From NCBI RefSeq assembly GCF_028609845.1, contig NZ_CP063191.1:124001-188000 (forward strand): DNA of 64,000 nucleotides. The letters run 5' to 3'. This document shows positions 20,023 through 28,823 of the stretch, one piece after another (position 1 is the first letter of the stretch; every line of letters starts with the position of its first letter). Under the pieces are notes generated by a model. That model ran no database searches and was not told the DNA's origin. It saw only the letters and a list, made by a program, of their open reading frames with translations. Made by a program: the position numbers and the translations under genes. The stretch comes from Corynebacterium heidelbergense (GTDB lineage Bacteria; Actinomycetota; Actinomycetes; Mycobacteriales; Mycobacteriaceae).

Positions 20023-21549
20023 CTACCGCATGCTGTCGAACAACTGCTTAGCCCCCGCCTCATCCCACAGCACGGCGTTGCCGGCGAAGGTGTCCTCGAA
20101 TCCCGCGACGGGCACGGTCACCTGATCTGCCCCGCGGGTCATGGCCAGCGCCAGCCACCCAAGGCTCCACACATGGTCGTGCTTGTCCACGGTGAGGGAC
20201 TTGGACAGGGCGTTGGTCACCGGCAGCGCCCGGAAGGGGTTAAGCAGGGTCCCCGGCGAACTGATCTTGTCGCTCAGGGCGCTTAAGAACTTGCGCTGGC
20301 GCTCGACGCGGTCCAGGTCGCCGTTGTCGGAGGTGTAGCGGGTGCGCACGTAGCCCAGGGCCGTGGGGCCGTTCATCTTCTGGCAGCCCTGGGGGAGGTT
20401 GATCCCGGCCATGGGGTCGTTGATGGGCTGGTCCAGGCAGAGGTCGATGCCGCCAACGGAGTCCACCACATTGGCGAAGCCTCCGAATCCGATCTCGGCG
20501 TAGTGGTCCACCCGCAGGCCCGTGTTCTGCTCGATGGTCTTCTGCAGAAGCTGGGGTCCACCGATGGCGAAGGCCTGGTTGATTTTGTTCTTGCCCTCCC
20601 CGGGGATGTCCACGAAACTGTCGCGGGGGAAGGAGACCATCTTGGGTTTCCCGCCGCCGGTGGGGATGTGCACGAGCATGATGGTGTCCGTGCGGCCGGT
20701 GGAATCGTTGAGTTCCCCCGCGGTCAGGCGGCTGCCGTCGGCATCGCTGAGGCCCGCGCGGGAATCCGAGCCGACGAGCAGCCAGTTCGTGCCCGAGGAG
20801 CTGGGGCGCTCCGGGTATTGCGCCAGCGCATCGGTGCGCTGCAGGTTGCTGTCCACCCACAGCCCCATGCCCACGATCAGCGCGAGAACTGCCGCCAGCA
20901 GCAAGCCGAGAATCTTCAACGGTCCGAAGCGACGGGCCCGGCGACCAGCGGCTAGGGTGCCCGCAGCCACAGCCCGGCCGAAGCTGCGGGAGCGGCTGCG
21001 CCCTGCCTCCGGGCCGGCGGTGTTCCGGCGAGAAGCACCCGGCCGGGGGCTGTCCGGGCGGGAGGGAGCCATGACGCTGGCGTTGCGCAGGTCGCGGCGA
21101 GGAGCGGGCCGCCCGGCGGGATCCCGGTAGCGGTCCGGGCCGCTACGCCGGTCGGCCGCGGGGGGAGGGTTGGGGGCCCCGCGCTGGGTGGAGTTGGCGT
21201 CCGGAAGCGGGGAACGGACGTACCGCGGCGGGCGGGGACGGGGCTGGGCGGCGTTCGGCGCGGGCCGACCGGACCGGCGTGTGCGGGTGGGGGGAATGTC
21301 ACCCCGCCGCTGCGCTCGGTCGGGCCGGTAACCGGGTGCGGGCCTGGGCGTGAGATCGGGCCTGGGGCGGGAGGTATCGGGGGTGCGGCCGCGCTGTGTT
21401 CCCCGGCGATCGGGCGGGGTTCCTTCGTTGCGATGACGCCCCGAACCGGCAGGCGGCGGCACGGGTGAGCGCCGGTGAACGGGCCGCCCGTAGCGGTCCG
21501 TGAGGGGTCTGCCGTGGCGGTCGCGGGCGAAATCGTCGCGAGAATCCAT
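20023..21549 (-). CDS. lcpB: LytR-CpsA-Psr family cell-wall ligase
   Basis: This 508-residue type II membrane protein is predicted to transfer arabinogalactan (or another glycopolymer) from its lipid carrier to peptidoglycan outside the membrane. The order is: residues 1-205 a cytoplasmic Pro/Arg-rich disordered tail, one membrane helix near 211-232, then the LCP domain from about 252, with LLVGSDSRAG, GRTDTIMLVHIP, VSFPRDSFVDIPG, YVRTRYTSDNGDLDRVERQ and conserved Arg/Asp residues for the polyprenyl phosphate. The symbol follows synteny with the pheA-linked LCP gene of C. glutamicum. It lies 21 bases downstream of the CPBP protease gene on the same strand. Confidence 0.9.
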   Translation of the reverse strand: MDSRDDFARDRHGRPLTDRYGRPVHRRSPVPPPAGSGRHRNEGTPPDRRGTQRGRTPDTSRPRPDLTPRPAPGYRPDRAQRRGDIPPTRTRRSGRPAPNAAQPRPRPPRYVRSPLPDANSTQRGAPNPPPAADRRSGPDRYRDPAGRPAPRRDLRNASVMAPSRPDSPRPGASRRNTAGPEAGRSRSRSFGRAVAAGTLAAGRRARRFGPLKILGLLLAAVLALIVGMGLWVDSNLQRTDALAQYPERPSSSGTNWLLVGSDSRAGLSDADGSRLTAGELNDSTGRTDTIMLVHIPTGGGKPKMVSFPRDSFVDIPGEGKNKINQAFAIGGPQLLQKTIEQNTGLRVDHYAEIGFGGFANVVDSVGGIDLCLDQPINDPMAGINLPQGCQKMNGPTALGYVRTRYTSDNGDLDRVERQRKFLSALSDKISSPGTLLNPFRALPVTNALSKSLTVDKHDHVWSLGWLALAMTRGADQVTVPVAGFEDTFAGNAVLWDEAGAKQLFDSMR

Positions 21550-21570
21550 GGGCTTATACTAACGGCCTGC

Positions 21571-22389
21571 CTACCCCCCAACCGGCCCCAGCAGGCCGGA
21601 CCCAGCGAATGCCACCGTATCTATCAGCCCATGCGCAACGATGAGCGGCCACACCCTCCCGGTGCGCCGATACCACCAGACAAACACCAGCCCCATCACA
21701 ACGTTGCCCACCCCCGCAGAGGGCCCCTGATACAGGTGATAGCTGCCGCGCAGCACCGCGGAGGCGGCGAAGACCCATCCCCAGGGGACCCGCAGTTGGC
21801 GCATCCGGGTGCATAGCCACGCGACTACCACGAGTTCCTCGGCGAAACCGTTGGCCCAGGCGTTGAGGATCACGAGCGGCAGGGTGTACCAGTGCCCGCC
21901 GGGGCCGGATCCGAGGGCTGCGCTGATGCCGGCGGCGTCCACGTGCTTGCTGAGCCCCAGGTGGAGGGAGGCGAGGTAGAAGGCCAGGCCGGGAAGCCCG
22001 ATGGCGGCGGCGAGGAGGATGCCGGGGAGGATGTCGGCGCGCCGGGGCCGCAGGGGGTGGCGACGGATTGGGGTTCCGGCGGGCGACGGCCGCAGGGGAG
22101 CAACGGCGGCGGGCACGTGCCGGAGCAGCAGGAACATGGCCAGGCCACCCCAGGCGCAGAGGACCCCGGTGGAGATGAGTTGGAAGGCGGGGTCGAGCCA
22201 CCAGAGGGCGCTCTGCGCACCGTTGAGGGTGGTGGTTTGGCGGTCCAACCGTTCCGGGCGGGCCAGCGCCTCGATCAGCCGTAGTGCGGCCCGCGCTCCG
22301 GAGGCGCCAAAGGTGATGGCTAGGACAAGCAGGATTTCCCACCGCAGGGCTCGGCGTTCGGCGGCGGTGGTGGCCGGGCTGGCGGGCAT
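21571..22389 (-). CDS. CPBP-family intramembrane metalloprotease
   Basis: This 272-residue polytopic protein has about seven hydrophobic segments. The Abi/CaaX-protease signature is present: GFAEELVVVAWLCTRMR (motif 1, EExxxxxxxxxR type), GSYHLYQGPSAG (motif 2 His) and the C-terminal helix LIVAHGLIDTVAF with the third His. Such proteins cleave prenylated or membrane substrates, or act in bacteriocin immunity; the substrate here is unknown. The ATG at 22389 is clear. It is followed 21 bases later by the LCP ligase gene, so the two may form an envelope-related operon. Confidence 0.88.
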   Translation of the reverse strand: MPASPATTAAERRALRWEILLVLAITFGASGARAALRLIEALARPERLDRQTTTLNGAQSALWWLDPAFQLISTGVLCAWGGLAMFLLLRHVPAAVAPLRPSPAGTPIRRHPLRPRRADILPGILLAAAIGLPGLAFYLASLHLGLSKHVDAAGISAALGSGPGGHWYTLPLVILNAWANGFAEELVVVAWLCTRMRQLRVPWGWVFAASAVLRGSYHLYQGPSAGVGNVVMGLVFVWWYRRTGRVWPLIVAHGLIDTVAFAGSGLLGPVGG

Positions 22390-22471
22390 GGGGTTAGCTT
22401 ACCGCCGCGGTAGGCGGGCGCTTTTGCCGTCGTCGCGTCGGCTGCTCTTGTGCGGCGGTAGGGTGACAATT

Positions 22472-23449
22472 ATGCATGTTGAACCGGCGACCACGGTTGC
22501 GTATCTCGGCCCCCGGGGCACTTTCACGGAGCAGGCCCTGCAGGAGTTTGTGGCGGCTGGGCAGGTGCCGGCGGATGCGCGGTTGGTTCCGGTGGATAGC
22601 CCGGGGGCGGCGCTGCAGGCGGTGCGGCGGGGGGAGGCGCAGTTGGCGTGCGTGGCGCTGGAGAACAGCGTGGACGGGCCGGTTTCGCAAACCTTCGATG
22701 CGCTGGCGCAGGCGATGTGGGAGCCGGAGGCCGGGGGTTTGCGGATTATCCGGGAACGGGACGTGCCGGTGGAGTTTTCCATCGTGGTGCGCCCAGGCAC
22801 GCGCCGGGAGGATGTTCGCACCTTTGTTACCCACCCCGTGGCGATGGCGCAGGTGCGCTCGTGGTTGTCGGCGGAGTTGCCGGGGGTGCCGTTCGTGGCG
22901 GCGACGTCTAATGGTGCGGCTGCTGCGGCGGTGGCGGCGGGGGAGGTGGATGCGGCGGCCGCTCCGGCGCGGGCGGGGGAGATTCACGGTTTGGAGCCAC
23001 TGGCCACGGGGGTTGCAGATGTGAAGGGGGCCAATACACGCTTTGTATTGGTAGGCAATGCGCAGGCGAGTAGCGAGCGGACGGGCCAGGATCGCACCGC
23101 CATCGTGTTCACCTTGCCCAATCGTCCGGCAGCGTTGTGGACGGCGTTGAGCGAGCTGGCGGTCCGCTCCGTGGATATGTCCCGGATTGAATCCCGTCCG
23201 ACGCGCACGGGGATGGGGGCGTATGTGTTCCATATGGAGCTAATCGGGCACATTGAGGACGAGGCCGTGGCGGAGGCGCTGGCCGGCCTTCACCGCCGGA
23301 CGGAGCGGTTGACCTTTTTGGGGTCCTGGCCGCAGGAAACTCCGGTGGGCAATCCGCCGCCGCCGTATTCGGATTCTCGGGGTTGGGTGCGGGGGTTGAT
23401 GCCCGGATCATTTGAGGACGCCAACAACCACGCGCGGGAGCAACGATGA
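22472..23449 (+). CDS. pheA: Prephenate dehydratase
   Basis: This 325-residue enzyme makes phenylpyruvate from prephenate in phenylalanine synthesis. The periplasmic-binding-like catalytic domain starts VAYLGPRGTFTEQALQEF and includes ENSVDGPV and the catalytic GANTRFVLVG motif. A C-terminal ACT domain from about residue 210 has the Phe-binding ESRP motif (IESRPTRTGMGAYVF), so feedback inhibition by phenylalanine is expected. The frame opens at 22001; ATG 22472 gives the canonical N-terminus with GTAGGG upstream. Its stop overlaps the start of the next gene by 4 bases, so the two are cotranscribed. Confidence 0.96.
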   Translation: MHVEPATTVAYLGPRGTFTEQALQEFVAAGQVPADARLVPVDSPGAALQAVRRGEAQLACVALENSVDGPVSQTFDALAQAMWEPEAGGLRIIRERDVPVEFSIVVRPGTRREDVRTFVTHPVAMAQVRSWLSAELPGVPFVAATSNGAAAAAVAAGEVDAAAAPARAGEIHGLEPLATGVADVKGANTRFVLVGNAQASSERTGQDRTAIVFTLPNRPAALWTALSELAVRSVDMSRIESRPTRTGMGAYVFHMELIGHIEDEAVAEALAGLHRRTERLTFLGSWPQETPVGNPPPPYSDSRGWVRGLMPGSFEDANNHAREQR

Positions 23450-24435
23450 CTCAGGGGGATACAGCAGCGGCCGACGGGAGATTGTTCCTCGTTCGGCACG
23501 GGCAGACGACGTCCAATACGATTCATGCCCTGGACACGGCGCTGCCGGGGGCGGATCTTACGGAGCTGGGGCGCGAGCAGGCGGTGGCCTGCGGAAGGGG
23601 CCTGGCGGAGCTGCTGGGGCAGGGGGCCGGGGTAGAGGAGAGACCGCGGCTGCTGGTGGTCTCCTCATTGGCGGCGCGAGCCCAACAGACCGCGGCGCTG
23701 CTGGCCTGTGGGTTTGAGCAGTCCGGAGGGGAGCTGGTGAGCTCGGCCCCAGGCTCCGCGTTTGCGCAGGTCTATGGCGCAAGCCGCGAGGATGTGGCGG
23801 GGACGAGTGGGCTTGGCGGCGAGCCGAGATGCGCGGTACCGCCTATGGAGGCACCCACTGACCGGATAGCGCGGCGGGATGGTGCCGCCTATCCGTTGGG
23901 GGCGCTGCCCGGCCTGTCGGAGATCGCGGCAGGCGACATGGAGATGCGCAACGACGAGGATTCGCACGCCATCTATCACGGGTTCCTGGGCCAGTGGATG
24001 CACGGGGATCTGGACACGGCGGTACCGGGAGGTTTCAGCGGACGGGAGATTCTGGAGCGGTATGTGCCGACGCTCGTCCGGTTGTGGGCGGCTACGCAGG
24101 CAATGGGGGCGCAGGACGCGCTGGGGGAGGATCATGGGGCAGCAGCTAGCAGAGGGGCGCAGAATTCATCGGTGTTATCGGCCCCGCATGTGGCGATCGT
24201 GAGCCACGGGGCAGTAATCCGTTTGGTGGCGCAATGGTTGGGCGCGGTGGATCCGGAGTTCGCCTTCGCTAGTTACCTTGCCAATACGCAGTTCGTGGAG
24301 CTGGTGCCGCGCGGAGGCGCGCTAGCCGGGGTTGGGCAAGGCCCTGTGGGCGAATTCCGTGCGCAGCGGTGGCATGGGGCTTTCGATATCGTCAGTTGGG
24401 GTCAGGCAAAGTTTTTCGAAGGGTTGGGTCAATGA
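23446..24435 (+). CDS. Histidine phosphatase (phosphoglycerate mutase-like)
   Basis: This 329-residue member of the histidine phosphatase superfamily has the phospho-acceptor motif LFLVRHGQTTSN near residues 15-26 and the second catalytic His in VAIVSHGAVIRLVAQWLG near 251-268. It is longer than cofactor-dependent mutases because of a variable insertion (about residues 75-150), so it is probably a broad phosphatase and not a glycolytic mutase. It is translationally coupled to pheA by an ATGA overlap, as in C. glutamicum. The substrate is unknown. Its 3' end overlaps the convergent small gene by 7 bases. Confidence 0.9.
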   Translation: MTQGDTAAADGRLFLVRHGQTTSNTIHALDTALPGADLTELGREQAVACGRGLAELLGQGAGVEERPRLLVVSSLAARAQQTAALLACGFEQSGGELVSSAPGSAFAQVYGASREDVAGTSGLGGEPRCAVPPMEAPTDRIARRDGAAYPLGALPGLSEIAAGDMEMRNDEDSHAIYHGFLGQWMHGDLDTAVPGGFSGREILERYVPTLVRLWAATQAMGAQDALGEDHGAAASRGAQNSSVLSAPHVAIVSHGAVIRLVAQWLGAVDPEFAFASYLANTQFVELVPRGGALAGVGQGPVGEFRAQRWHGAFDIVSWGQAKFFEGLGQ

Positions 24436-24818
24436 CGGACGTTAATGGTCGCGCGGAATACGCATTCGGCTTTGATAACGAGGTCATCCCCCTCGGTATC
24501 TTCGCTCGCCCGGTCCATACGTTCAGCTTCCCGCTTATGAACGTCAACCGCGGCCAGCTCTTCTGCCAGTTGGGCAACCTCCTGCGGACTGAACACAAAA
24601 ACCTGCTCGTCCTCATCCAGTGGGTCGACCCCAAACGCTCGGGTCACTGCCGGTTCATCGGCGAAGATCTCCTTCGCGTCCATCCATTGTTTGTCAAAAT
24701 CTGTTGTCTCTTCATCGCCCTCTTCCGCGACCTCCCACGCAAGGTCAGCCGGGTCCTCGGAGGACCTCAACTGTTCCACCGTGGCCTCGTCGATTTCGTA
24801 GAGATTCAGCACCAACAT
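24429..24818 (-). CDS. Hypothetical acidic protein, DUF1877-like
   Basis: This 129-residue acidic cytoplasmic protein starts MLVLNLYEIDEATVEQL. The segment FSPQEVAQLAEELAAVD and the preceding DFDKQWMDAKEIF resemble the DUF1877 (YfbM) pattern of an Asp-x-Asp-Lys-x-Trp helix and a peeV-like helix, but the family is normally longer and the match is by eye. The function is unknown. It overlaps the end of the histidine phosphatase gene by 7 bases and is 77 bases from the next gene on its own strand. Confidence 0.65.
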   Translation of the reverse strand: MLVLNLYEIDEATVEQLRSSEDPADLAWEVAEEGDEETTDFDKQWMDAKEIFADEPAVTRAFGVDPLDEDEQVFVFSPQEVAQLAEELAAVDVHKREAERMDRASEDTEGDDLVIKAECVFRATINVRH

Positions 24819-24895
24819 GCTGGCTGTCTTCCTTCCCTCAATCGTGCGTCAAGTCCGCGTCCAGTTTGCGTCCACGGCCCCTGCCGGGATTCGCC

Positions 24896-25246
24896 TCAAG
24901 CCCAGCCCAGCTCGTGTAACCGGGCATCGCTGATGCCGAAGTGGTGCGCCAATTCGTGAATCACCGTCACCGCGACCTGCTCCACCAGATCCTCTTCGCT
25001 ATCCACGTAACCTGCTAGCGCTTCGCGGTAAATAGTGATCTTGTCCGGCAGCACGCCAGTGTACTCACTTGTCCGCTCCGTTAGAGCCACGCCTTCGTAA
25101 AGCCCCAGAATGAACGGCGAATCAGGGTTGTAATCCTCGATCACCAGCGCCACGTTGTTAACGTGCTGCAATAAGTCCCGGGGAATGCGCCGGAGGGCGG
25201 CGTCCACAAGATCTTCAAAATCCTCCGGACTTACAGAGATCGGCAT
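24896..25246 (-). CDS. Minimal zincin-type metallopeptidase
   Basis: This 116-residue predicted metallopeptidase carries the zinc motif HELAHHFGISDARLHELGW near its C-terminus: HExxH plus the downstream Gly and the LGW end typical of the short DUF1025-like zincins. The start MPISVSPEDFEDLVDAAL is the usual N-terminus. Its substrate is unknown. It has no signal peptide, so it should act in the cytoplasm. It is followed by the DUF1877-like gene and preceded 32 bases away by the septum-formation gene on the same strand. Confidence 0.88.
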   Translation of the reverse strand: MPISVSPEDFEDLVDAALRRIPRDLLQHVNNVALVIEDYNPDSPFILGLYEGVALTERTSEYTGVLPDKITIYREALAGYVDSEEDLVEQVAVTVIHELAHHFGISDARLHELGWA

Positions 25247-25278
25247 TGCAACCTACCCCAACAGCATCCGCGGCTCTT

Positions 25279-26298
25279 CTAGCGCCCCGGCTGGCGGACC
25301 GGATTGCGCGGCGGCATCGGCGCAGGTGGCTGACCATCGATGGTGAACTTCTGCCGTACATCCCCATTCAACGCCGCAAAACCACCCCCGTTATGCCCAA
25401 AGGTCAAAGCGCAATTCACCGTGCGGGAGCCCGCATCCCAGGAGACCTGGCTAAGGGTTGTCCAGAACGGAGTAAGCGTGGAGTAATACAACTGGTCATC
25501 CCCACCCAGGTAATTACGGGCCGCGTCCGTGCACACCTTATCTAGGAACTCATTCTGCGCCTGGATTGGTGGCCACCCATTCGGGAAATTTTCCCCTAGA
25601 TTCACCGTGGAGACCACCTGCCAGGAATGGTTTTGATCGCACGGCACCTGCCGACTGCTGCCCTCCTCCACAGCCACGCACGTGTCCGGGGCGAAAGCCC
25701 GTGCCTGATCCTGCTGAGAGGCTAAACCAGTCACCTCCACACTTCGACCGGTATCGTCCTGCACCATCACACCGCACAACATCGTGCGGTCCCCCTTCTC
25801 CCATGCGGACGCCGGGGGCAGAATCGGGGATATACGGTAGCGGCCCTGCGGATCCAATTTCCCGTTGAGGTATTGCATCGTGGGCCCCACGCACAATTCA
25901 TCCGTCAACTGCTGCTGGCGGGCCAAATCCGGTTGCGCCGCCTTGGGGCCAAACTCGCTGGTCGGATAGGTCGACAAATCCTGCCGTGCGGAGACCTCGA
26001 ATCGGTGCGGTTGGGCGCAATCCACCGTCTCAAAATCAGTGTTCACGCCATTTTGACCCGGCCTCCACGTCACGCAATTCCCCCGGTCTGCCTCCGAAAA
26101 AGCGGCCGCCTTAACCGCGGGCTGAGCCGCCGGCCCCGAACGAGGAGTCGGCGTAACGGGGGTTGAACCTTCCGGGGCAGCATAAGTAAAGGCGCCGGCG
26201 CCCACGCCGCCGCACAAAGCGGCAACAATTGCCACCATCGTGCTGCGTCGTCGCCGACGCATGGCCTGAGGACTCGGGGGGGAAGGGTGTCGGTTCAT
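25279..26298 (-). CDS. Septum-formation family membrane-anchored protein
   Basis: This 339-residue protein has an N-terminal membrane anchor or uncleaved signal (residues 14-40, MRRRRRSTMVAIVAALCGG), a short Pro/Thr-rich linker and an extracellular region with two Cys-containing repeats: GNCVTWRPG, VDCAQPHRFEVSA, then DTCVAVEEG, VPCDQNHSWQVVS. This CxxW...CxxxHxxEV layout is typical of the Septum_form family in actinobacteria, whose role in division is poorly defined. The frame runs on to 26781, but ATG 26298 gives a sensible signal. It is divergent from serS. Confidence 0.85.
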   Translation of the reverse strand: MNRHPSPPSPQAMRRRRRSTMVAIVAALCGGVGAGAFTYAAPEGSTPVTPTPRSGPAAQPAVKAAAFSEADRGNCVTWRPGQNGVNTDFETVDCAQPHRFEVSARQDLSTYPTSEFGPKAAQPDLARQQQLTDELCVGPTMQYLNGKLDPQGRYRISPILPPASAWEKGDRTMLCGVMVQDDTGRSVEVTGLASQQDQARAFAPDTCVAVEEGSSRQVPCDQNHSWQVVSTVNLGENFPNGWPPIQAQNEFLDKVCTDAARNYLGGDDQLYYSTLTPFWTTLSQVSWDAGSRTVNCALTFGHNGGGFAALNGDVRQKFTIDGQPPAPMPPRNPVRQPGR

Positions 26299-26458
26299 AG
26301 CGGCTTTCCGGCGCATTCGAAGATCAAGGAGGGCTGACAGGTCAAACAAGTGCGAACACGGGATGACAAACAGATGGGTGTAAGGGTACTGCAAACGGCA
26401 CTTCCAGTTACCCCGCGCACCCACCCAGCAGGTCGACGCGACCGCTAAAGTGATGGGC

Positions 26459-27733
26459 ATGATCGATCTGAAGTTCCTGCGCGAACAGCCCGAGGTGGTA
26501 CGAGACTCCCAGCGCACCCGCGGGGAAGACCCGGACCTGGTGGACCAGCTCCTCCGCGCCGACCAACGCCGACGCGACACCATCGTCGCCGCAGACGCCG
26601 CCCGGGCCGAGCAGAAGAACTTCAGCAAAAGCATGGGCCGGGCCATGGCCACCGCCACGGATGCCGAAAAGACCGCATTGCGCGAACAGGGACGCGAAAA
26701 GGCCGCCGCCGTCAAGCGCTTGGAAGAGGAGCAAACTGCGACCGCGGCCGACGTAGAAGCTCTCCAAATGAAGCTTTCCAACGTGGTGGAAGAAGGAGCA
26801 CCGGCCGGTGGGGAAGAGGACTACGTTGTCCTCGATCACGTCGGCACCCCCCGCGAATTCGACTTCGAACCCAAGGACCACCTGGAGCTCGGCGAATCCC
26901 TGGGCCTCATCGACATGAAGCGCGGCACCAAAGTTTCCGGGGCCCGCTTCTACTTCCTCACCGGCGACGGTGCGTTGCTACAGCTAGCCATGCTGCAGCT
27001 CGCCGCCCGCACCGCGGTGCAGCACGGCTTCACGATGATGATCCCGCCCGTGCTGGTCAGGCCCGAGATCATGAAGGGCACCGGATTCCTCGGCGCCCAC
27101 GCCGATGAGGTTTATCGGTTGGAGGCCGATGACCTCTACCTCGTCGGCACCTCCGAGGTGGCCCTGGCCGGTTACCACGCCGAGGAAATTATCGACCTGT
27201 CTGGCGGGCCGCTGCGCTACGCCGGGTGGTCTTCCTGCTTCCGCCGCGAAGCCGGCAGCTACGGGAAGGACACCCGGGGGATCATCCGAGTCCACCAGTT
27301 CGACAAGGTGGAGATGTTCGTCTACTGCGCACCCGAGGATGCCCGCGAACAACATCAAAAGCTGCTGGAGATGGAGCGCGAGATGCTCGCCGCCATCGAC
27401 GTCCCCTACCGCGTCATCGACATCGCCGGCGGGGACCTGGGCTCCAGTGCGGCCCGGAAGTTCGATACGGAGGGGTGGATCCCAACGCAAAACTGCTATC
27501 GAGAGCTGACCAGCACCTCCAACTGCACCACGTTTCAGGCACGTCGGTTGAAAACCCGCTACCGGGATGTCGCAGGTAAAACGCATATCGCAGCCACCCT
27601 TAACGGCACGCTAGCGACAACCCGGTGGCTCAGCGCCATTCTGGAAAATCACCAACAAGCAGATGGATCCGTAGTGGTGCCCCAGGCGCTCCAACCTTTC
27701 ATCGGCAAGGACGTCCTCAAACCCCTGACCTAA
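26459..27733 (+). CDS. serS: Seryl-tRNA synthetase
   Basis: This 424-residue class II enzyme charges tRNA-Ser. The N-terminal coiled-coil arm that grips the tRNA spans about residues 30-105. The catalytic core contains motif 2, [20 protein letters not shown], and motif 3 in the segment ending [16 protein letters not shown], as well as [13 protein letters not shown]. The N-terminus [14 protein letters not shown] matches the family; of the GTG/ATG/ATG triple at 26450, 26453 and 26459 the last is preferred. It is the essential housekeeping gene of this segment. The downstream gap holds an 8-bp stem-loop. Confidence 0.97.
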   Translation: MIDLKFLREQPEVVRDSQRTRGEDPDLVDQLLRADQRRRDTIVAADAARAEQKNFSKSMGRAMATATDAEKTALREQGREKAAAVKRLEEEQTATAADVEALQMKLSNVVEEGAPAGGEEDYVVLDHVGTPREFDFEPKDHLELGESLGLIDMKRGTKVSGARFYFLTGDGALLQLAMLQLAARTAVQHGFTMMIPPVLVRPEIMKGTGFLGAHADEVYRLEADDLYLVGTSEVALAGYHAEEIIDLSGGPLRYAGWSSCFRREAGSYGKDTRGIIRVHQFDKVEMFVYCAPEDAREQHQKLLEMEREMLAAIDVPYRVIDIAGGDLGSSAARKFDTEGWIPTQNCYRELTSTSNCTTFQARRLKTRYRDVAGKTHIAATLNGTLATTRWLSAILENHQQADGSVVVPQALQPFIGKDVLKPLT

Positions 27734-27805
27734 CATGGCGTCCGAACCGCCCGTCCCCGGGAACCTACTTCGGCCACACGTTGACCTCTCCCACAACATG
27801 ACCAC

Positions 27806-27832
27806 CTCGCGCCAATCGCTGTAAGGCGCGAG
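27806..27832 (+). other. Stem-loop between serS and acyltransferase gene
   Basis: CTCGCGCC at 27806-27813 pairs perfectly with GGCGCGAG at 27825-27832 around an 11-base loop. No T-run follows, so it is a poor intrinsic terminator. It may instead mark an mRNA processing or attenuation point between serS and the acyltransferase gene 25 bases later. Confidence 0.4.
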
Positions 27833-27857
27833 TGACATAGAGAAAGAGCCCACCCGC

Positions 27858-28817
27858 GTGTTTGACAAGCACTTCCACGTTCCTGATTCCTTCGAAGAAC
27901 CGGCTAAGCACCCCGAATCCCGCGAGCTGTTCTACGGCCGCATCATTATCCCCTCAGCTAAGGCCTGGATGGCCCTCGTGCAGCGCTTGCAGGTGCACGT
28001 CTATCACCCCGAACGGATCCCCGTAAACGGCGGCGGTGTAATCGCCGTGAACCACACGGGCTACTGGGACTTCGTGTACGGGGGGATTCCTGCCTTTGCT
28101 CAGGGAGGCCGGCTTGTGAGGTTCATGGCAAAGAAAGAAATTTTCGACGTCCGCGGTGTAGGTGCCGTGATGCGGGCAATGAAACATATCCCCGTGGACC
28201 GGGCTGCGGGGGCCGAAAGTATGGCGGAGGCCATTCGCAGGGTGCGCAAAGGACAGCTAGTCGGTATCTTCCCGGAAGCCACCATCTCCCGTTCCTTTGA
28301 AATCAAGGAAGTTAAACAAGGCGCGGCGAAGATCGCGTACGAGGGCAGTGTTCCGCTGATCCCCCTGGCCATCTGGGGCTCCCAGCGGGTCTGGACCAAG
28401 GGACGCAAGCCCGTGTGGCGCCCCCGGGGAGTAAACCTGGTCATGGCCGTGGGGGAGCCGGTAGAGGTTAGCGCCAACTCCGCTGAGACCACCGAACGCC
28501 TGCACGCCGCCATGCAGAAAACGCTCAAAGAGGTGCAGGAACGGTTTGTAGGCCTCTACGGAGAAATGCCCAAAGGGGAATTCTGGGTTCCCGCCAGCAT
28601 GGGGGGCTCCGCTCCGACGCTGGAGGCCGCAACAGTGGAGGACCGCGAAGCCCAGGAAAAGCGAAAGCGAGATCGTGCCGAAGCTGCCCGCCGCGCAGCT
28701 GAACTGCAAGTTCAAAGGGACGCTGCCGACCGTGCGGAGCGTGAGAACGCCAAGGGGCCAATAGCTCGGTTGACGCTTCCCCTGCGACAGTGGTTCCGGG
28801 CCCGGCGCGCACGATAG
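27858..28817 (+). CDS. PlsC-like 1-acylglycerol-3-phosphate acyltransferase
   Basis: This 319-residue protein of the glycerolipid acyltransferase family should acylate lysophosphatidic acid or a related acceptor at the membrane. Motif 1 is NHTGYWD (HxxxxD), motif 3 is FPEATISRS and the segment VPLIPLAIWG is motif 4. The last 90 residues are a charged helical tail (RKRDRAEAARRAAELQ) not found in short PlsC proteins. It starts at GTG 27858. It is followed 6 bases later by the HAD phosphatase gene; the two probably share a transcript, as the homologous pair does downstream of serS in C. glutamicum. Confidence 0.9.
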   Translation: MFDKHFHVPDSFEEPAKHPESRELFYGRIIIPSAKAWMALVQRLQVHVYHPERIPVNGGGVIAVNHTGYWDFVYGGIPAFAQGGRLVRFMAKKEIFDVRGVGAVMRAMKHIPVDRAAGAESMAEAIRRVRKGQLVGIFPEATISRSFEIKEVKQGAAKIAYEGSVPLIPLAIWGSQRVWTKGRKPVWRPRGVNLVMAVGEPVEVSANSAETTERLHAAMQKTLKEVQERFVGLYGEMPKGEFWVPASMGGSAPTLEAATVEDREAQEKRKRDRAEAARRAAELQVQRDAADRAERENAKGPIARLTLPLRQWFRARRAR

Positions 28818-28823
28818 CGGACC

